A stretch of DNA of 64,000 bases, from NCBI GenBank assembly GCA_045837725.1, contig JBEWZL010000124.1:372001-436000 (forward strand), written 5' to 3'. Below are positions 23,201 to 35,957 of this stretch, in pieces. How positions within the stretch are numbered: the first letter of the stretch is position 1; each line of letters opens with the position of its first letter. Origin of the DNA: Vermamoeba vermiformis. Taxonomy: Eukaryota > Tubulinea > Echinamoebida. The notes below the pieces were generated by a model. The model did no database searches, was not told the DNA's origin, and was given only the letters and a program-made list of their open reading frames with translations. The position numbers were made by a program, and so were the translations under genes.

Positions 23201-23865
23201 TTAGCACGTTAATTATCTATGTGTAGTCTACCTTTATCTTCGCCATAACCAATCATCGAATATGATTTGCCCGAGCCTGTTTGACCGTACGCGAAAATAC
23301 TGCAGTTGAAACCTAAATGATGGTATAAATATTAACACGATATTTATAAGCTATTTTTAAAGTGGCAATTTGTAGTATAAGTATAGCTCAATTTTAAATT
23401 TCCGTGGTTAAAAAAACGGATGACCGTTACAATTATGCTAATATCAAGCTTAACAAGAAATTATATTAAAATTACCTTCAAATGCATTGTCCAAAATAGC
23501 AACGCCTAAATCGCTAAACACTTTGTCTTGCGTCGCGAAGTTCTTTTGGTTGGATTCGTCAAACGACCAATAACTGTAATCGAAAGAGAATTGCTTCTCT
23601 GCATTGGGTCCTTCAGTGATGGTTGGATGCTTAAGTACCGTCACTGGACCATCCATTTCTACTATACACTTGGAGCCGAAAGTTCGTTCCCTAGATGTAG
23701 ATCGTTACAAGCCGAGAATTTAATTATCAAGATACATTCTAATATTATATTTTAAATTTATCATAGTGTGAATATTAAAAGTAGTAGAGCAAAAATCAAT
23801 CTCGCAGTTTTTGCATACCGATCGTTCATGGGACGAACTCTGACGGCCACCTGCACGTTCGACAT
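17254..23865 (-). CDS. Kinesin-3 (Unc104/KIF1-like) motor with FHA and PH domains, 1900 aa
   Basis: Fifteen exons (23819-23865, 23476-23690, 23232-23312, 23041-23186, 22928-22986, 22735-22873, 22443-22675, 21850-22395, 20628-21800, 20358-20577, 19526-20308, 18122-19477, 17882-18056, 17733-17835, 17254-17680) close in frame. The N-terminal motor starts [17 protein letters not shown] and contains GQTGSGKS (about residue 97), [17 protein letters not shown] and the neck near ADSAKKIKN (about 350). An FHA domain follows at about 490-560 (EHRED, TFVNG), then coiled coils and a KIF1-like middle region. A PH domain sits at about 1350-1450 ([19 protein letters not shown]). Unlike KIF1A/Unc104, where PH is at the C-terminus, about 430 residues of heptad coiled coil follow it. 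It should be a plus-end transporter of membranous cargo, with PH binding phosphoinositides. It is convergent with the proline-rich gene. Confidence 0.95.
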
Positions 23866-24119
23866 GGCCGTACAATACTAAATATGAGCTATTGTGCTTG
23901 TCAGGTCGAAAGATTTGATTTTTGTTCGAGTCACAAATTGATATTTTTAATCTCAACTTGCGAGATTTCCGCTTGTTGTTAGCCGCCCTGTTTACGAATC
24001 GCAACAAAAGGCGAGGACTTAGATACGTAAGACTGGCCTCAATATCAAATCTCGTGCTCTAAATTTCTTGCCAACCGGTTTTGCAACAGAATTTTATCGA
24101 TCCGCACAAGAGAACATGG

Positions 24120-27100
24120 ATGGAAGAACTCGTCGAACAAGTAAAACAACTGACTAATAAGTTGCAATTGCATACTAGAGAAATTCAGTGGATCTCTCAG
24201 TTACACGATCATGTCCAACAAAATATTGGCGTGGATCTGCTGGATCCACCTACAACTGTTGCTCAAATATGCTTGAAAATTATCGATATAATTTATGGAG
24301 AGCACAGCGCAGCCATTCAAGCAGAGTCAAATTCTAAGAATTTCATGTTGCCAGTGGATGCATTGATAGTGTCAATCGGCGAAATCAAATCGCATAGGAC
24401 AGCTTATATCTCAAAATTACATAATTTATGGCACGATAATTTTTATTCTTACTCCTCACCGACATTGGATCGCACCACATCCGGTCCCGACACGAGTCTC
24501 ACGTCCCCCAATCGCAGCGAGTGCTCGGTGACTGGCCACACCTCGCCAACACCCACCACTCTCTTGCGCGCCAAACAATTGCCGGCCAAGCAGTACTTGC
24601 TCATTGCACGCTTTGGTCTCACACACGGCACACTGGGCCTGCCACTGCTGGCACTGCAAGACAATACTGGCGAGGTACGCACATGCCCCTAACTACTGCC
24701 CTGTTATTAACTATGCTCATTGCGCAGCTCCCATTCGAATGGACTGGACACATATCGCCCTCGCTGTTGAATGCGCTGTCCATCGTCACGCAGTGGAACT
24801 ACATACCACACTACGACTCGGACGAGGCAGGCTATATTGAACTGCCCGCTATTGAGTCCTGTTGCGCCGTGTGGAGTGTCGTGCCCAATGCACAGATCTG
24901 GCCTGAGACCCTCACGGCAGACTGGCACAAATACCGCGCCATGAGCATTGAAGAGTTTGTCGTGTCACGTGACAAGACTGCACACCTCGTGGGGACTGTG
25001 ACAGCGATCAGTCCGCTCATTCAGCAATCGGCTCACTGCGCATATTACTTTGTTGAACTCAGTTCCGTCGCGGCAGATCCAGCGCACCAATCACAGTCCA
25101 CCCTGTCGACTACTGTACTCATCTCTGGGACACTGGCATTTATGCGCAGAGTGTTGCGTGTCGGTCAGATCTACTACATCACGCACTTGCAGCTGGCAAC
25201 GCTGTTTCCCAATAGCGAGAATGAACGCCGCACCTTCACGACCTCGAGCAAGAGTCGCGTGCACGTGATTGACAGTGTGGAGCGATTGAACGAGCTGTGG
25301 GTGACACGTGAACGCATCAACACGCGCAAACGAAAGAGTTCCAACGGCGCGGATGATGAACACGACAAAAAGCGTGCACGGGCAGGTAAGTTGACAGGTA
25401 TCAAAGAGAGGTCTGTGTTAACACTGAATGTAGAAGTCAGCGTGCTCGATTCATCGCTGAACACCGAGTCCAGTGCCAGCCAATTGCCCGCCATCACTTC
25501 GCGTGTGAGCTACTCCGGTGAACTGACGCACTACTGCGGCAATTGCGTGTTTGAACTCGACGGTGGCATCAAGCTGTACCTCACGCAGTACGATCTCGAG
25601 GACACCATTGGCCGTGGTCTGCGTGTCGGTGCTCGCATCACTGCGCACAACATTCACCCCATTCGAGTGCACCAAAGACTGCACGTAAGTCCCTCGTACG
25701 ATGACAAGGCAGTGTTTGACACGTGTCATTGCAGGGATTCGGCTGTTGCGTGTACAGCACCGTGGAAGTGACAGCACTCTCGACCGCACTCACAGACTTC
25801 AAGCCTCTCGTGCAGAGTACCAATCTCTACAAGCCCTATTGGGACGCACTTTCATTCCTCGGCTTTGTGTTGTTGCATGAACTGCACGCGTACTTGCGCG
25901 AGACCTTTCCTGAGATTAGCAAGGCAGATCTGCTCGGTGCTCAGGTGCGCACTCCTGTGGTCATTTCATTCGACAACTAACACACTCGCCTTTAGATGAA
26001 AGACATACGCAGCGCTGAGCCAGGACTCGGTGTGTTAGCGACACTGCTCCAAGCGAGTGGTCGCATCCCATTTAGACACGACACCATTTACAACCAATTC
26101 TTCGCGCACTCGAAGAACTGCAATCACAGTGACATGGATATCGAAGAGAGTACTATACAATTGATTGCCATAGCAGATTTAGTGAAGAAAGCACAAAGCC
26201 TTGCCGTCGATCTGCTCGAGTCCGATCACTGGGCTTGCAGTATCCTTTTCAATATTACTACGTGTTATTCATTGGCGCAATTATGTTCTTTAACTAAAAT
26301 AGGCACTGTGTCCGCTACAGAGTTCAATGGTCACCTCGTTGCAAGGTGTGTACTGTTGGATCGCAAGGGCGTTGTGAGTCTGCATCTTTTGCAACGCGAA
26401 GACGCCATTCCAATAGTCATTGAAGGAGATATGAGACTAGTGACTGAATACCTCGATGCAGTGCTGCTTATTCGCAACTTTGACGTGGTAGTCGAGAATA
26501 TAAGACCTCCAGATGCGAAACAAAACGGCACTTCGATTGCGTGGCTGCTAGTCCACACGCACCACATCGCTGTCATACATCGCACGAGCAAGGCGGAACA
26601 ACCAGATCTAGTCCCGGCCATCCTTGACAGTTGCACTTGGCCGACGAGACAAGACGGTCAGCTGCGCAGTCAATGCACCATCACGACCTCGCACGACACA
26701 TGCACAGTGCAGGCATTGACAGGCGTGAGTGCAGCCCTCGCGCGGTACATGTCGACAGGCATGACACTCAAAGTGCACCTGTCACGCGCTGACACGTTCG
26801 ATTGCGGTAAGGCGAATTAGCAACAGTATCTTGACGCTACTAACCCCTCACGACTAGGAGACATCAAGTTTGTGACATGTCCGCACGATATCACACCTAA
26901 TCTCTCGGTGCGCGCGGTGTTGGATGTCGCTGAGCCGAACAACGTTGCGGGAGAGATAGCCGTGCTGAGCGGTATAGTGACGCACATACAGCTGCTAGAA
27001 GACGACAACAGCCCCGCGGTGTACAGTTTGGATTACAGACCACAAAGGTGCGCTAGATACGGTAGCCAATCGATTCAAATCTCGTTCACACTGCACGGCA

Positions 27101-28623
27101 CGTGCGTTTCGATTTTGCGTGCTTTTCATTCGCCTCGTAGTCCGAAAAGTCGATTTACTTACAAACACCTTTAAAGGAAAATTTGCGAGGGAAAGTTGGT
27201 CGTAAAGCTCCAAGATCTGGATGGCCCTGACGCCGTGGACGTGTACATCCGTCTGGATGTGCTTGTGTATCCGTTAGGCCTCGTGCCCGGTACGCGAGTG
27301 ACCTTCTACAATGTGGAGCGCAGAATGTCTAAGACGCAATCAATCTACTGCACGATGAGCGAGGAGAGTGCGCTTGTGTTACATGAGTGGGACAAACAAA
27401 AATTATGTGACACAAGTAACAGATCTGCTCCCCTCGACTTGTTTGACACTACGTATGAGTATAATGCGGTACAATAGATGTTGTCTAACGTCATATTAGG
27501 TATTTCAAGCGCAACACGCCTCTAATCGAGTTTCAAGATCCAAACCATATTCGGCGGGTGTTTGTGCGAGTGTGTGCTTGCGTAGATAAGATTATATCAC
27601 TTAAGGCTGAGTGGCTGTAAGTACACTTAATGATATGCACGCGTTGTATACTTTAATAACTGTCTTGTAAAGTTGCAAGCACTGCAAGCGCCTTTCAGTG
27701 AACGAGATATGCGTCCACGGTTGCAAGAACCAAGGGTAAATCAGCTGCTTTAACAGTGCAAATATGTTGATTGTAGTTAACAGGTTCGTGTTCAACTGCT
27801 CGCTAGTTGCGGCAATCGATGACGGCAGCAATCAAGTCGAAGCACTTGTCAAGGGAGATCTGGTTTGGCAAATGCTCAATTTGACCACCGAGTATCCTTT
27901 TGATCTTCTATTCATTTAAGATTCTTTCTACCGCGATCGTAATCTTTGTTACATTATGTCAATTCGCATTTTATTTGTGTATCACTATTTTAAACTTTTA
28001 CGGCCCTTCCCGGTTGACCTTAACTGGATCTGTAACAGACAAACAAATGGCATTATGGAATATACGATGCTGATGGGCCCTATTAAATACACTCACGGCA
28101 GGTACTATTGTTCTGGTACGTAAACAAAGTTGATGTGATCTATATTTCTGTTTGTCTCTGGATGCACATCCGTGTTTCGATTACTTAGTTTGTACGCTAA
28201 TACAGATAAGCCTTTATCGGCATATCAATCGCGCGAACTTCAAGTCCTTGACGAACAGATCAACAACGACACCATTTACAAGCCTTGGCTATTCTTTGGC
28301 CGGCAGTATTACAAGGTATGACAACATCTGTCATGTAAAGCCATACAGTCGTCTTGCAAGATATATGATGACGCACCTTTAATAACACGATTCAATTTCA
28401 GACCGACGGGCCAGAGTTGGAAAAATCGCCGCCTGTCCGCAAGGCCCCGCATGGTCTAGAACGCGCAATGCCGTACAACACGAGCGACAACAGCGATCAG
28501 AACTCGCACAGCAAGAATCATAGCGAGCTGTGCTTGAGTCAGTGCTACTTCGATGTTCGACACGCGATCAACTATGTTGCCGTTGCGGAGGCGTATCAGC
28601 TGCTACAAGAAATGACCGAGTAG
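24120..28623 (+). CDS. CTC1: CTC1, large subunit of the CST telomere complex, 1229 aa
   Basis: Thirteen exons (24120-24674, 24728-25684, 25735-25944, 25996-26239, 26303-26806, 26858-27101, 27177-27452, 27500-27616, 27673-27735, 27784-27891, 28039-28101, 28189-28315, 28402-28623) close exactly in frame to 1229 aa; human CTC1 is about 1217. Collinear matches to animal CTC1 include VSYSGELTH...FELDGGIKLYL (middle OB fold), YPLGLVPGTRVTFYNVERRM...SIYC, IEFQDPNHIRRVFVRVCACVD and a zinc-ribbon-like WLCKHCKRL-x6-CVHGC (Cys near 1037, 1040, 1050 and 1054). CTC1 with STN1 and TEN1 binds single-stranded DNA and recruits DNA polymerase alpha-primase for telomeric C-strand fill-in. The ATG at 24120 was chosen because nothing upstream in frame is better. 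The intron at 26240-26302 is inferred; its 63 nt keep frame even if retained. It is divergent from kinesin-3 across 254 bp. Confidence 0.88.
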
Positions 28624-29314
28624 CCTTATCTCTGGCTATGTCATCGCCGTTATTATAGCATTGCAAACCGTAGCTTGGCAGAGAAATCAATTCGGTCTTA
28701 AACTCCTTCGGCACGACGAGAATAGTTGCAAAGAATAACCAGCAGATCCAACGAGCTTGTTGCGTTTATTCAAACATGCCGCTACGAGAAGTGGTAAGAA
28801 TTAATGGATTTTAATTCAATAAACGCGCAAGCAATTTCCGTAAAGTAAGTTGGACTTTTGTTTGTCCGGATTTCGTTGTGTGAATAACGCCGCTGTTGAA
28901 GTTACTTCTTCGGTAATGCTTGAATACGAAGAGCAGACGTATACATTGCGGAGAAATAATGTCAGAAATAATGACTTTAATTCTTCGGAGATCTGGATCT
29001 GTTTCTTTCTTTGTTGTTAATGGCACAAGCAGCGGCAGCAAATAGGGCTTAGTATTGAATATTATAAATCAAAAGGATAGCGCGCACATTCCGAAGTTAC
29101 GTCTAACCGTTATACATTAATTGCGCCTTTACCGTGAGAACAATTTTTACGGATCCCGAAACTTGAAACCGACACAAAACGAATTGATTTATGACAGAAG
29201 CCGTTATGATTAATCTTATTTCGCATTCGCATGATTTATTTCGCTATTGTACATGGTTTCAAAATTGGCTTTACATTATTCACAGTGGTTTCGTTTGTAT
29301 TGTAGGTATGGTAT
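28624..29314. other. Convergent spacer, CTC1 / homeobox
   Basis: This 690-bp AT-rich stretch lies between two gene 3' ends and is longer than other convergent spacers here except the 55.9-kb island. AATAAA at about 28818 is a possible poly(A) site. A 76-codon minus-strand frame at 28811-29041 lacks an ATG start and any recognisable motif, so I do not call it. No RNA gene is recognised. Confidence 0.4.
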
Positions 29315-30371
29315 TTAGTTATCCTTGACTCGTCTTGATTTGTGATTGTATCGCTTGTTATTGAACCACTGAGAATAAGTACGCGGTTAATTAAATGGCC
29401 GAGGGGAAGAAACTAAACTCCGAAAACTCACCTTTGTCACACGTCGGCTGGATGACCAACCCAACTGCCTCCTAATGTCATCGTACTGTGCGCGAGTGGG
29501 ATAAGGGTTTTCTTTGTATATTCTGTATAGGGTGCGTTAGTTATTGCCTTTAAGTTAAGCAAATCAATTTTCCTTTTCAGGATAAATTCCAGCTCGCAAG
29601 ATCTTGCGCTTAATAAATCGCATTAAAGATGCCTTACCTCTCTAAAAAGTTTCTTTCTTCTTGGGAAGTGACTGTTCTGCGTGATACTTCGCGGCCCTTA
29701 GCGCCGTTAGGAGAATCAAAGTCAATGTCGCTCATCTCCTCTCCGGATGAATGAAGTTCCTCGCTGGAAGACGTTTTATCGGAGCCGTGGCTAGAAGCAG
29801 TAGAAAGAGTAGGACTGCTTTGTCCTCCAAAGCTGGTAAGCAAGCCAGAGCCGTGCAACTTGTTGATAACTGGCTTTTTCTTTTGAGCCTTTGGGACAGA
29901 TGGCGAGTTTTTGAAGGCCGGAGTAGTTAAAGACATTATATCATTGACTGTTTGGAGTTGCGCAGCATAGGTAGCAGGTACTTCGGACATTCCCATCGAA
30001 GGCGGTTGAACTCCAGGTCCGATCGGAGAGGGGCTAGATTTATGATAGAAGACAAAGTCTTTATCTGCTTCGCCCTTGCCTCCGCCGTTAAGAGTCAAGT
30101 TATGCAGATTCATAATACTAATCTTTGATGATTCGTGACCCAAGCCGTTGGATTGAGCATTGGTAGGATTAACTGCGGGAGAAGAAACAGATGGCAGCTG
30201 TTGTGCGGGGGTTGATTCGCGCTCCATTTCGAGCATCAAATCATGAAGTCGCAAAAGGGGGTCGACGTCCGAGGATGTTTCGTCGTTCTTTATCGTTCTA
30301 GGCTGCATCTTCGGAGAGCTGCGGATGTTGGAAGAGGTAAGCGAATCGAGTGGAGAAGCTGCAACGTTCAT
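29315..30371 (-). CDS. Homeobox transcription factor, 292 aa
   Basis: Three exons (29638-30371, 29432-29522, 29315-29368) join in phase. The N-terminal three quarters is Ser/Pro-rich and looks disordered. The C-terminus is a homeodomain at about residues 230-290: EERNFLERIYKENPYPT (helix 1 and loop), YDDIRRQLGW (helix 2), SSRRVTKWFNNKR (recognition helix with the invariant WF-N-R). NPYPT and WFNNKR are classic. I see no extra loop residues that would make it a TALE member. It is a nuclear DNA-binding regulator; its targets are unknown. The upstream region is almost 0.9 kb, unusually long for this locus, which fits a regulated gene. Confidence 0.9.
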
Positions 30372-31264
30372 TGTTGTAGTGTGTTGACTGTTCGGGTCTT
30401 AAATTAATAAATGAATCGAACACCGAAGTTTTTTTTGTTCTTTCGGAGCACACGACTTCGCCATGTGCCTTTGGGAAACAGCGAAATTTTGGCAAAGACA
30501 CAAAAACATAAAATTCGAAATTCCCGCTCCTTAGGCCTTGAATTGTGCCTTTGTTATAACTCCGTGGTTGAACTAAGGCCACTTGAGTGTATTATAGCAT
30601 TTGGAGCTATTAGTTACACTTCCAAATTTAGTTTCTTTGCGCCTTTAATTTCGGTATTTTGTCGTTTTAAGGTACTTGCATGACCAACTAGAACGTTTGC
30701 GTAATAGGGAGAAAGGCTTAAATTTGTCGCATATGTTTATATTCGGACATTCCAGAGTTGAACTCGTAAACGCGGAACTTGACAAAGTGTGTTCTGATCC
30801 GCAAGATTAATAAATGAATACAAAGGTGCAACAAAAGCTACCATACTTACGGCCGTAAGAGGTGTTATGTCTTGTCGCGTATTACTTAATCATTCATTGC
30901 CTGGGCCGTTCAAACACAGATCTGGACGCCCCTCGCGACAGATTTCGGTGCTTGAATTTCATCCGCTGACTGAAGCTCGCAATACCTTTATAGGCCACGC
31001 GAACGTTAATGTCATGCCTATAATGCACAGCTTCCGCGCGTAAAAAGCCTGCAGATCAGCCTCATCTATGCAGCCCCCAATCGTATTAATTGAGTGTACG
31101 ACGGTTTGAGATTGTGAGTCGCAAAATCACACCTTATGTGGAGCATACAACTGTTGTAAATCAAGGCTAGGGAGAATGAATCGCCGTAAAGCATGCTTTA
31201 AATTTGAATATTTATTGTATCGAGTTATTGGTTCTTATTAAGCATAAGTCTGTATAGGCATACT
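30372..31264. promoter_or_regulatory. Long upstream region of the homeobox gene
   Basis: The 893 bp between the MMSDH stop and the homeobox ATG, both genes on the minus strand, is the second-longest non-coding stretch in the window. It should hold the homeobox promoter and enhancers plus the MMSDH 3' UTR. Forward frames within it (such as 30411-30683) show no recognisable protein. I cannot name specific sites. Confidence 0.4.
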
Positions 31265-34091
31265 TTAGTTACGTCCTAACAAGGGCATGGCTGTTTGTAC
31301 GCCAGATGAAATGTCGTCTTCCCAAATGTTGGATGTGATGGTCTTTCGTTGAGTGTAGAAGTGGATGCCGGACTAAGTAAAGATTAGCATGCAGTACATC
31401 CACAATTGTCATCGTTAAACCGTTCACATACCTTGCCGTAGAAGTTGGTAGCGCCGATGAATGACTTTCGTGATCCGGTGAAGGAGAAGAAAGGCAAAGG
31501 CACGGGGATGGGCAAGTTAATACCGACCTACAACAACAGTTAAAATCATATAAAGAGGGTTCACAAATTGAAGCGGCGATTTCCTCTGCGTGCGCCTTTA
31601 ATTGAATTTTCTACTGATTTGGTCATCGTGGATAACTTTCCCACAAACATTAATTAAAAGATCACGTGCTCGAGATTCAATTTTAAGAGATCCACGAACC
31701 TTGCTATTTTTATGACTTTAATAAGAACTACTTACTTGACCGACATCGACATCAGTTTGGAACTTGCGAGCAGCAGCCAAGGACTGAGTGAACACAGCAG
31801 TACCGTTGCCGTAAGGATTGCTGTTGATAATGTGCAACGCGTCGTCGAGCGAGTCAGCCTCCATCAAGACGAGGACAGGGCCAAAAATCTCTTCCTTGTA
31901 GACGCTCATGTTGGTGGTTACACCAGACAAGATGGTGGGGCCAACAAAGTTACCCTTCTCATAACCAGCAGGGACCTGAAAAAGGATAATTTAAAACTTG
32001 AGTACCTTCGGAGTGCGGAATTATGCACAAGTAATTAGGGATTAATTAACAATTTAAGTGTGGGATAACCCAGGACATTGTTTTTACGCAGGATTGCGGT
32101 TACGGCGAAATTATGTCTAAGGCGATAAATTCGTGCAAACATAAACATTCGCGCGACAATTCCTAAATTCAATTTCGCCGACACACTGTGAAACTAAATT
32201 TGTGGCAACATTGAATGTTGGTTACAATGCACGCGATTGAATAATAATTTGAGAAACAAAAGGCGGTTATAAGATTTTGCGAATCGTTCCGCATCTGATT
32301 CATTGAATGACGCGTGCAAAAGGCATATATATTTTGCGGTTCAATTCAAATGCAGAAATGTGGAATTAATGCGAGTAACTGCCACTTACCTTAGGATTGC
32401 GACCGTCGAGCACCAATTTAGCGCCTTCCTTGACACCAGACTCAATCAAGCGCAAGACACGCTCTTTGGCACCTTGGTTGATTAAAGGACCAATGTTTGA
32501 CGAGGCATCAGTGTAGGGACCGCACTTCAAGCTCTCAGCCTTCTTGACGAGATCGGGGATCCACTTCTTGGCCTCACCGACCATGATAACGACGGGCAGG
32601 GCCATGCAACGTTGACCAGTGGCACCAAAAGCGGCACCAATGACAGCGTCGAGTGCACTAAAATGTGACACGTGTCATTTACAGACCTTCGCGTTGTGCA
32701 TCACGAATCTGACTTACCGCTCCTTGGCAGCATCGGGCAAGATGGCAGCGTGGTTCTTAGCAGCCATGTTGGACTGCACGCGCTTGCCACTGCGAGTGCC
32801 GCGCTCGTGAATGTATTCACCGACTCTGTTGGAGCCCACGAAGGAGATGGCTTGAATGGTCGGGTTGTCGCACACAAAGTCGACTGCTTCCTTGGCACCG
32901 TGAATGATGTTCAATGTGCCTGCGGGGAAGATGTCTTTGCCGAGCTCAGCGAGCACTGTGGTGGCACTGGGGTCCAACTCTGAGGGCTTCAAGACAAAGG
33001 TGTTGCCGGTGGTAAGGGCGAGGGGGAACATCCACAAGGGAATCATCTAATTGGTCGCGCAAGTCAGTCACGTGATCAATCGTGCGTCACGGTCACTTAC
33101 AGCAGGGAAGTTGAAGGGAGTGACACCAGCGCAGACACCGAGGGGCTGCAGAATGCTGTAAGTGTCCACATTGTTGCTGACACCTTGCACGGTCTCACCC
33201 ATCATCAAGGTGTTGGTGCTCGTGGCGTGTTCAACGACTTCGAGACCGCGCAACACATCACCGCGCGCATCGAGTTTGATCTTGCCGGCTTCGAGGGAGA
33301 TTTGCTCGGCGATTTTGTCCTGTACATCGTGACTACGTTAGCACGACACCACGAGGTCTAGGTGTTGATCTGCGGCACGTACCATGTGAGTCACGAGTCT
33401 GTCGCGGTAAGCAAACATGGTGCGAGTGCGAGTGGGCACGGGGACCTTCTTCCACTGCGAAACAATGTTAGTCACGCGCTCAGCAGCGAGGCACGCACCT
33501 TTTGGAATGCATCGTGCGCGGAGTTGACAGCGAGGTCCATTTCAGCTTGAGTGGCTTGCGGGCACTTGGCGATGACTTCGTTCGTCGCGGGATTTACGAC
33601 GGGCAACCAAGTGGAGGTTTTGGATTCGACAAACTCGCCGTTGATGAACAAAGGTACAGTCTTGACCTAGTTGATATAGTGATAATTTAGTAATCAGTCT
33701 TCGTGCAATGTAATTGGGGAAATTGAAAAGCTCTTCCAAATCTATTCGTGAACCTCGTGTCAAGTCCACTAATAATTCTGTACTTACTGCAGCTGATCTC
33801 TTCACGCTAGAGTGGAATGATCGCACACTGGCGGTGTTGAGAGCCTATCAGAAAGATACTTGTGAGTTAACGGATTTTAGAAATAATTGTTTCAATTCAA
33901 TTATAATCCGGATTATGGGCGTTTAATTAACTTTACACGGAAACGATTTTTTAATAACGATTTTTTAAATTTTGATTTAAGTTGAATATCTTTGTGGATT
34001 CAGTAATTATTTGATGAAGAGACAGATCCATCTTTACAGCCGTAGATACCTTAGAATTGACTCTAGTTACCAAAGACAAGGCACGTTGCAT
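31265..34091 (-). CDS. ALDH6A1: Methylmalonate-semialdehyde dehydrogenase, mitochondrial, 532 aa
   Basis: This enzyme oxidises methylmalonate and malonate semialdehydes to propionyl- and acetyl-CoA in valine and pyrimidine catabolism. Ten exons (34050-34091, 33788-33844, 33499-33666, 33383-33454, 33101-33319, 32718-33046, 32390-32657, 31736-31975, 31432-31527, 31265-31372) give 532 aa, matching the family (about 535). Motifs are [14 protein letters not shown], the cofactor-binding [11 protein letters not shown], catalytic Cys in [20 protein letters not shown] and the C-terminal [15 protein letters not shown]. The N-terminus [14 protein letters not shown] plus [13 protein letters not shown] looks like a mitochondrial presequence. 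The first exon is inferred: an in-frame stop just upstream of exon 2 requires splicing, and a donor 21 nt earlier would also fit. Confidence 0.93.
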
Positions 34092-34755
34092 TATGGTGAT
34101 GCGTTAAAACAGATAGGGATAACTAGCAGGAAAAATAAAACCAACTTTGATGTCGTCTATTTTTGACGGCGCAGCTCTGAGAAAGGGCAGCTCGCTTTAC
34201 TCGGGCACCGTGGACTGGTGCAATAACAGATTTGAAAGAGTTTGTAATTAGTTGGCCTTACCTCTAACTGATCATATGGTCACAAAAGAAGGGCACGAAC
34301 AATTCCTTCGCATCGTCGGTCGCCTGGTCAAGTTCACTCGAAGCGTTGCCGTACTGACTAAGCACTCCCGAATTGCTTGAGAGTATCGTTGTTCGTGTAT
34401 TATATGTTGGGGAACAAATCCCTGCTTCGAAAAATAATTGTGGCAGCACCTATCGTACGATCAAGCTATTTGCACTATTTGCTGTACTCACGAGACCACT
34501 AGCTAGCGTATATCTTGTTTTAAGCATGAAGAGGACCCTTTCTTAGTGAATGTGTTGCTTTCGCGCCTTCTCGGGAATTCTGGACAAAAAATAGCCGTTA
34601 GGTACAAAAAAAAAAAGACAATTCTGGACAAAAAACAAATTTCATTGCCTTTAATAATAAAGTTTCGCGCAATAACTCAACACAGTAGCTAGCCGTTTAG
34701 AAGTTGACCAAAAATTCAATATCGAACGAATCTCCGTTGAGTTATCCTCTCCATA
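34092..34755. promoter_or_regulatory. Divergent promoter region, MMSDH / thymidylate kinase
   Basis: This 664-bp region lies between two divergent start codons and contains AT-rich tracts and a short A-run near 34605. A 61-codon minus-strand frame at 34264-34449 shows no recognisable protein. No RNA gene is recognised. Confidence 0.4.
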
Positions 34756-35535
34756 ATGAACAAAGCTCGTGGATTATTCATTACTGTTGAAGGCATTGAC
34801 CGTAGCGGGAAAACAACCCAGTGCCGTTTAATCGCTGACAAGTTAAAAGAAAAAGGAATCCGCGTGGAGATTATTCGTTATCCAGGTACGCCATGGCATT
34901 CCAATAATACGATTTGCGCCCATGACTGATTTATTAGTGCGAGAATCTGAAACTGGGCGGGTCATAGACAAGTATTTGAAGGGAGAAATAACTTTGTCGC
35001 CGAAAGAAGCGCACGAGTTGTTTGCAAAAAATCGCACCGAACACAAGTTTGTTGCTCCTCGTGGTTATAATGTAATCGTAGTCTAACAATCCACAGAGAA
35101 GAGGTGTGGCAAAAGCTGATGGCCGGGGTCACGCTGATCGTTGACAGGTACTCCTATTCCGGCATAGTGTACTCAGTTGCCAAGGTCAGACTCGAATAGT
35201 CTCGATGCATTGCTAACATACAGATAGGGTTTGTCTTGGAGCGAGTGTGCCTCAACTGAACTCGGGCTTGTAGCTCCAGATCTGGTATTTTACTTGAACC
35301 TAACTCCTGAGGACGCAGCTACCCGCAGCGATTACGGTGCGGAGATTTTCGAAACGGTGTCATTCCAGAATCGAGTGTATGAGGCCTATCAAACGCTGAT
35401 TCGAGCTAATCAGTGGATGGTAAGGTGTTTCGTATTTTGAAATTGGTATTAGTATATTAATGCAACACTTATCAGGTGATTGATGCTAAACAAGAAGTGT
35501 CCTGCATCACTGAGCAAATGATCTGCAGTAATTAG
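34756..35535 (+). CDS. Thymidylate kinase, divergent copy, 192 aa
   Basis: This enzyme phosphorylates dTMP to dTDP. Five exons (34756-34885, 34938-35046, 35097-35184, 35228-35419, 35476-35535) close in frame. The sequence has P-loop EGIDRSGKTTQ, the family block LIVDRYSYSGIVYS (DRY motif), GLSWSE, APDLVFYLNL and a lid segment RSDYGAEIFE. Compared with the second copy downstream it is shorter, lacks that copy's canonical FPDR motif (it has YPVR at the equivalent place), has Asp-rich PEDAATR before the lid, and ends with Cys-containing tails. One donor is the weak GTTTGT. These changes suggest relaxed or shifted function while catalytic motifs remain. It is tail-to-tail with the canonical paralog 422 bp away. 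Confidence 0.88.
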
Positions 35536-35957
35536 CGCGACACTATCTACCGCTGCAAAGGATGTACTGGTGTTCTCAGAGCGTCACTTTAGCACCCTCT
35601 CTGATCTTGATAGCGGAAGATGCATCGATCTCATTCGTCTCACGGATCAATGTCGGTCTAGCATTGTCAGTACGACACTGTGAAGTTGAGAAATATTAGT
35701 CCAAGCTAACTTTGTACTTATTAACTATAATTAATTCTAAACGTAATTGATTAACGTTGCACTACTAATGCTACTTACATTGGTTGTACTAGTCCGCTTA
35801 ACTCTGGTACCCTCTAAAATAAGCGGCCTCCTGGAATTGTGCCTGTCAACGGCGTGTGGACTGGTATAGGGCACTATTAGGATTCATTGTGCGGTTAGAT
35901 TATGACGCTCACTAGTGCAGTATATTAACAAGCTTATTTATGCGAGTTTGAACAAGG
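35536..35957. other. Convergent spacer between the two thymidylate kinase genes
   Basis: The 422 bp between the stop codons of the two paralogs is AT-rich in its centre (35690-35770). I see no RNA gene, no ORF of note and no clear inverted repeat of kinase sequence that would show how the pair arose. Confidence 0.4.

Noticed and set aside
28811-29041. 76-codon minus-strand frame downstream of CTC1
   Set aside because: It has no ATG start, no family resemblance and weak coding character.
33857-34049. Possible separate small gene starting at the ATG at 34091
   Set aside because: Its presequence-like 14 codons splice in phase to the MMSDH second exon and give the exact family length, so it is best read as MMSDH exon 1.
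34114-34123. TAGGGATAAC resembling the start of the I-SceI homing endonuclease site
   Set aside because: Only the first 10 bases of the 18-bp site match and no endonuclease or vector sequence is nearby; a chance match.
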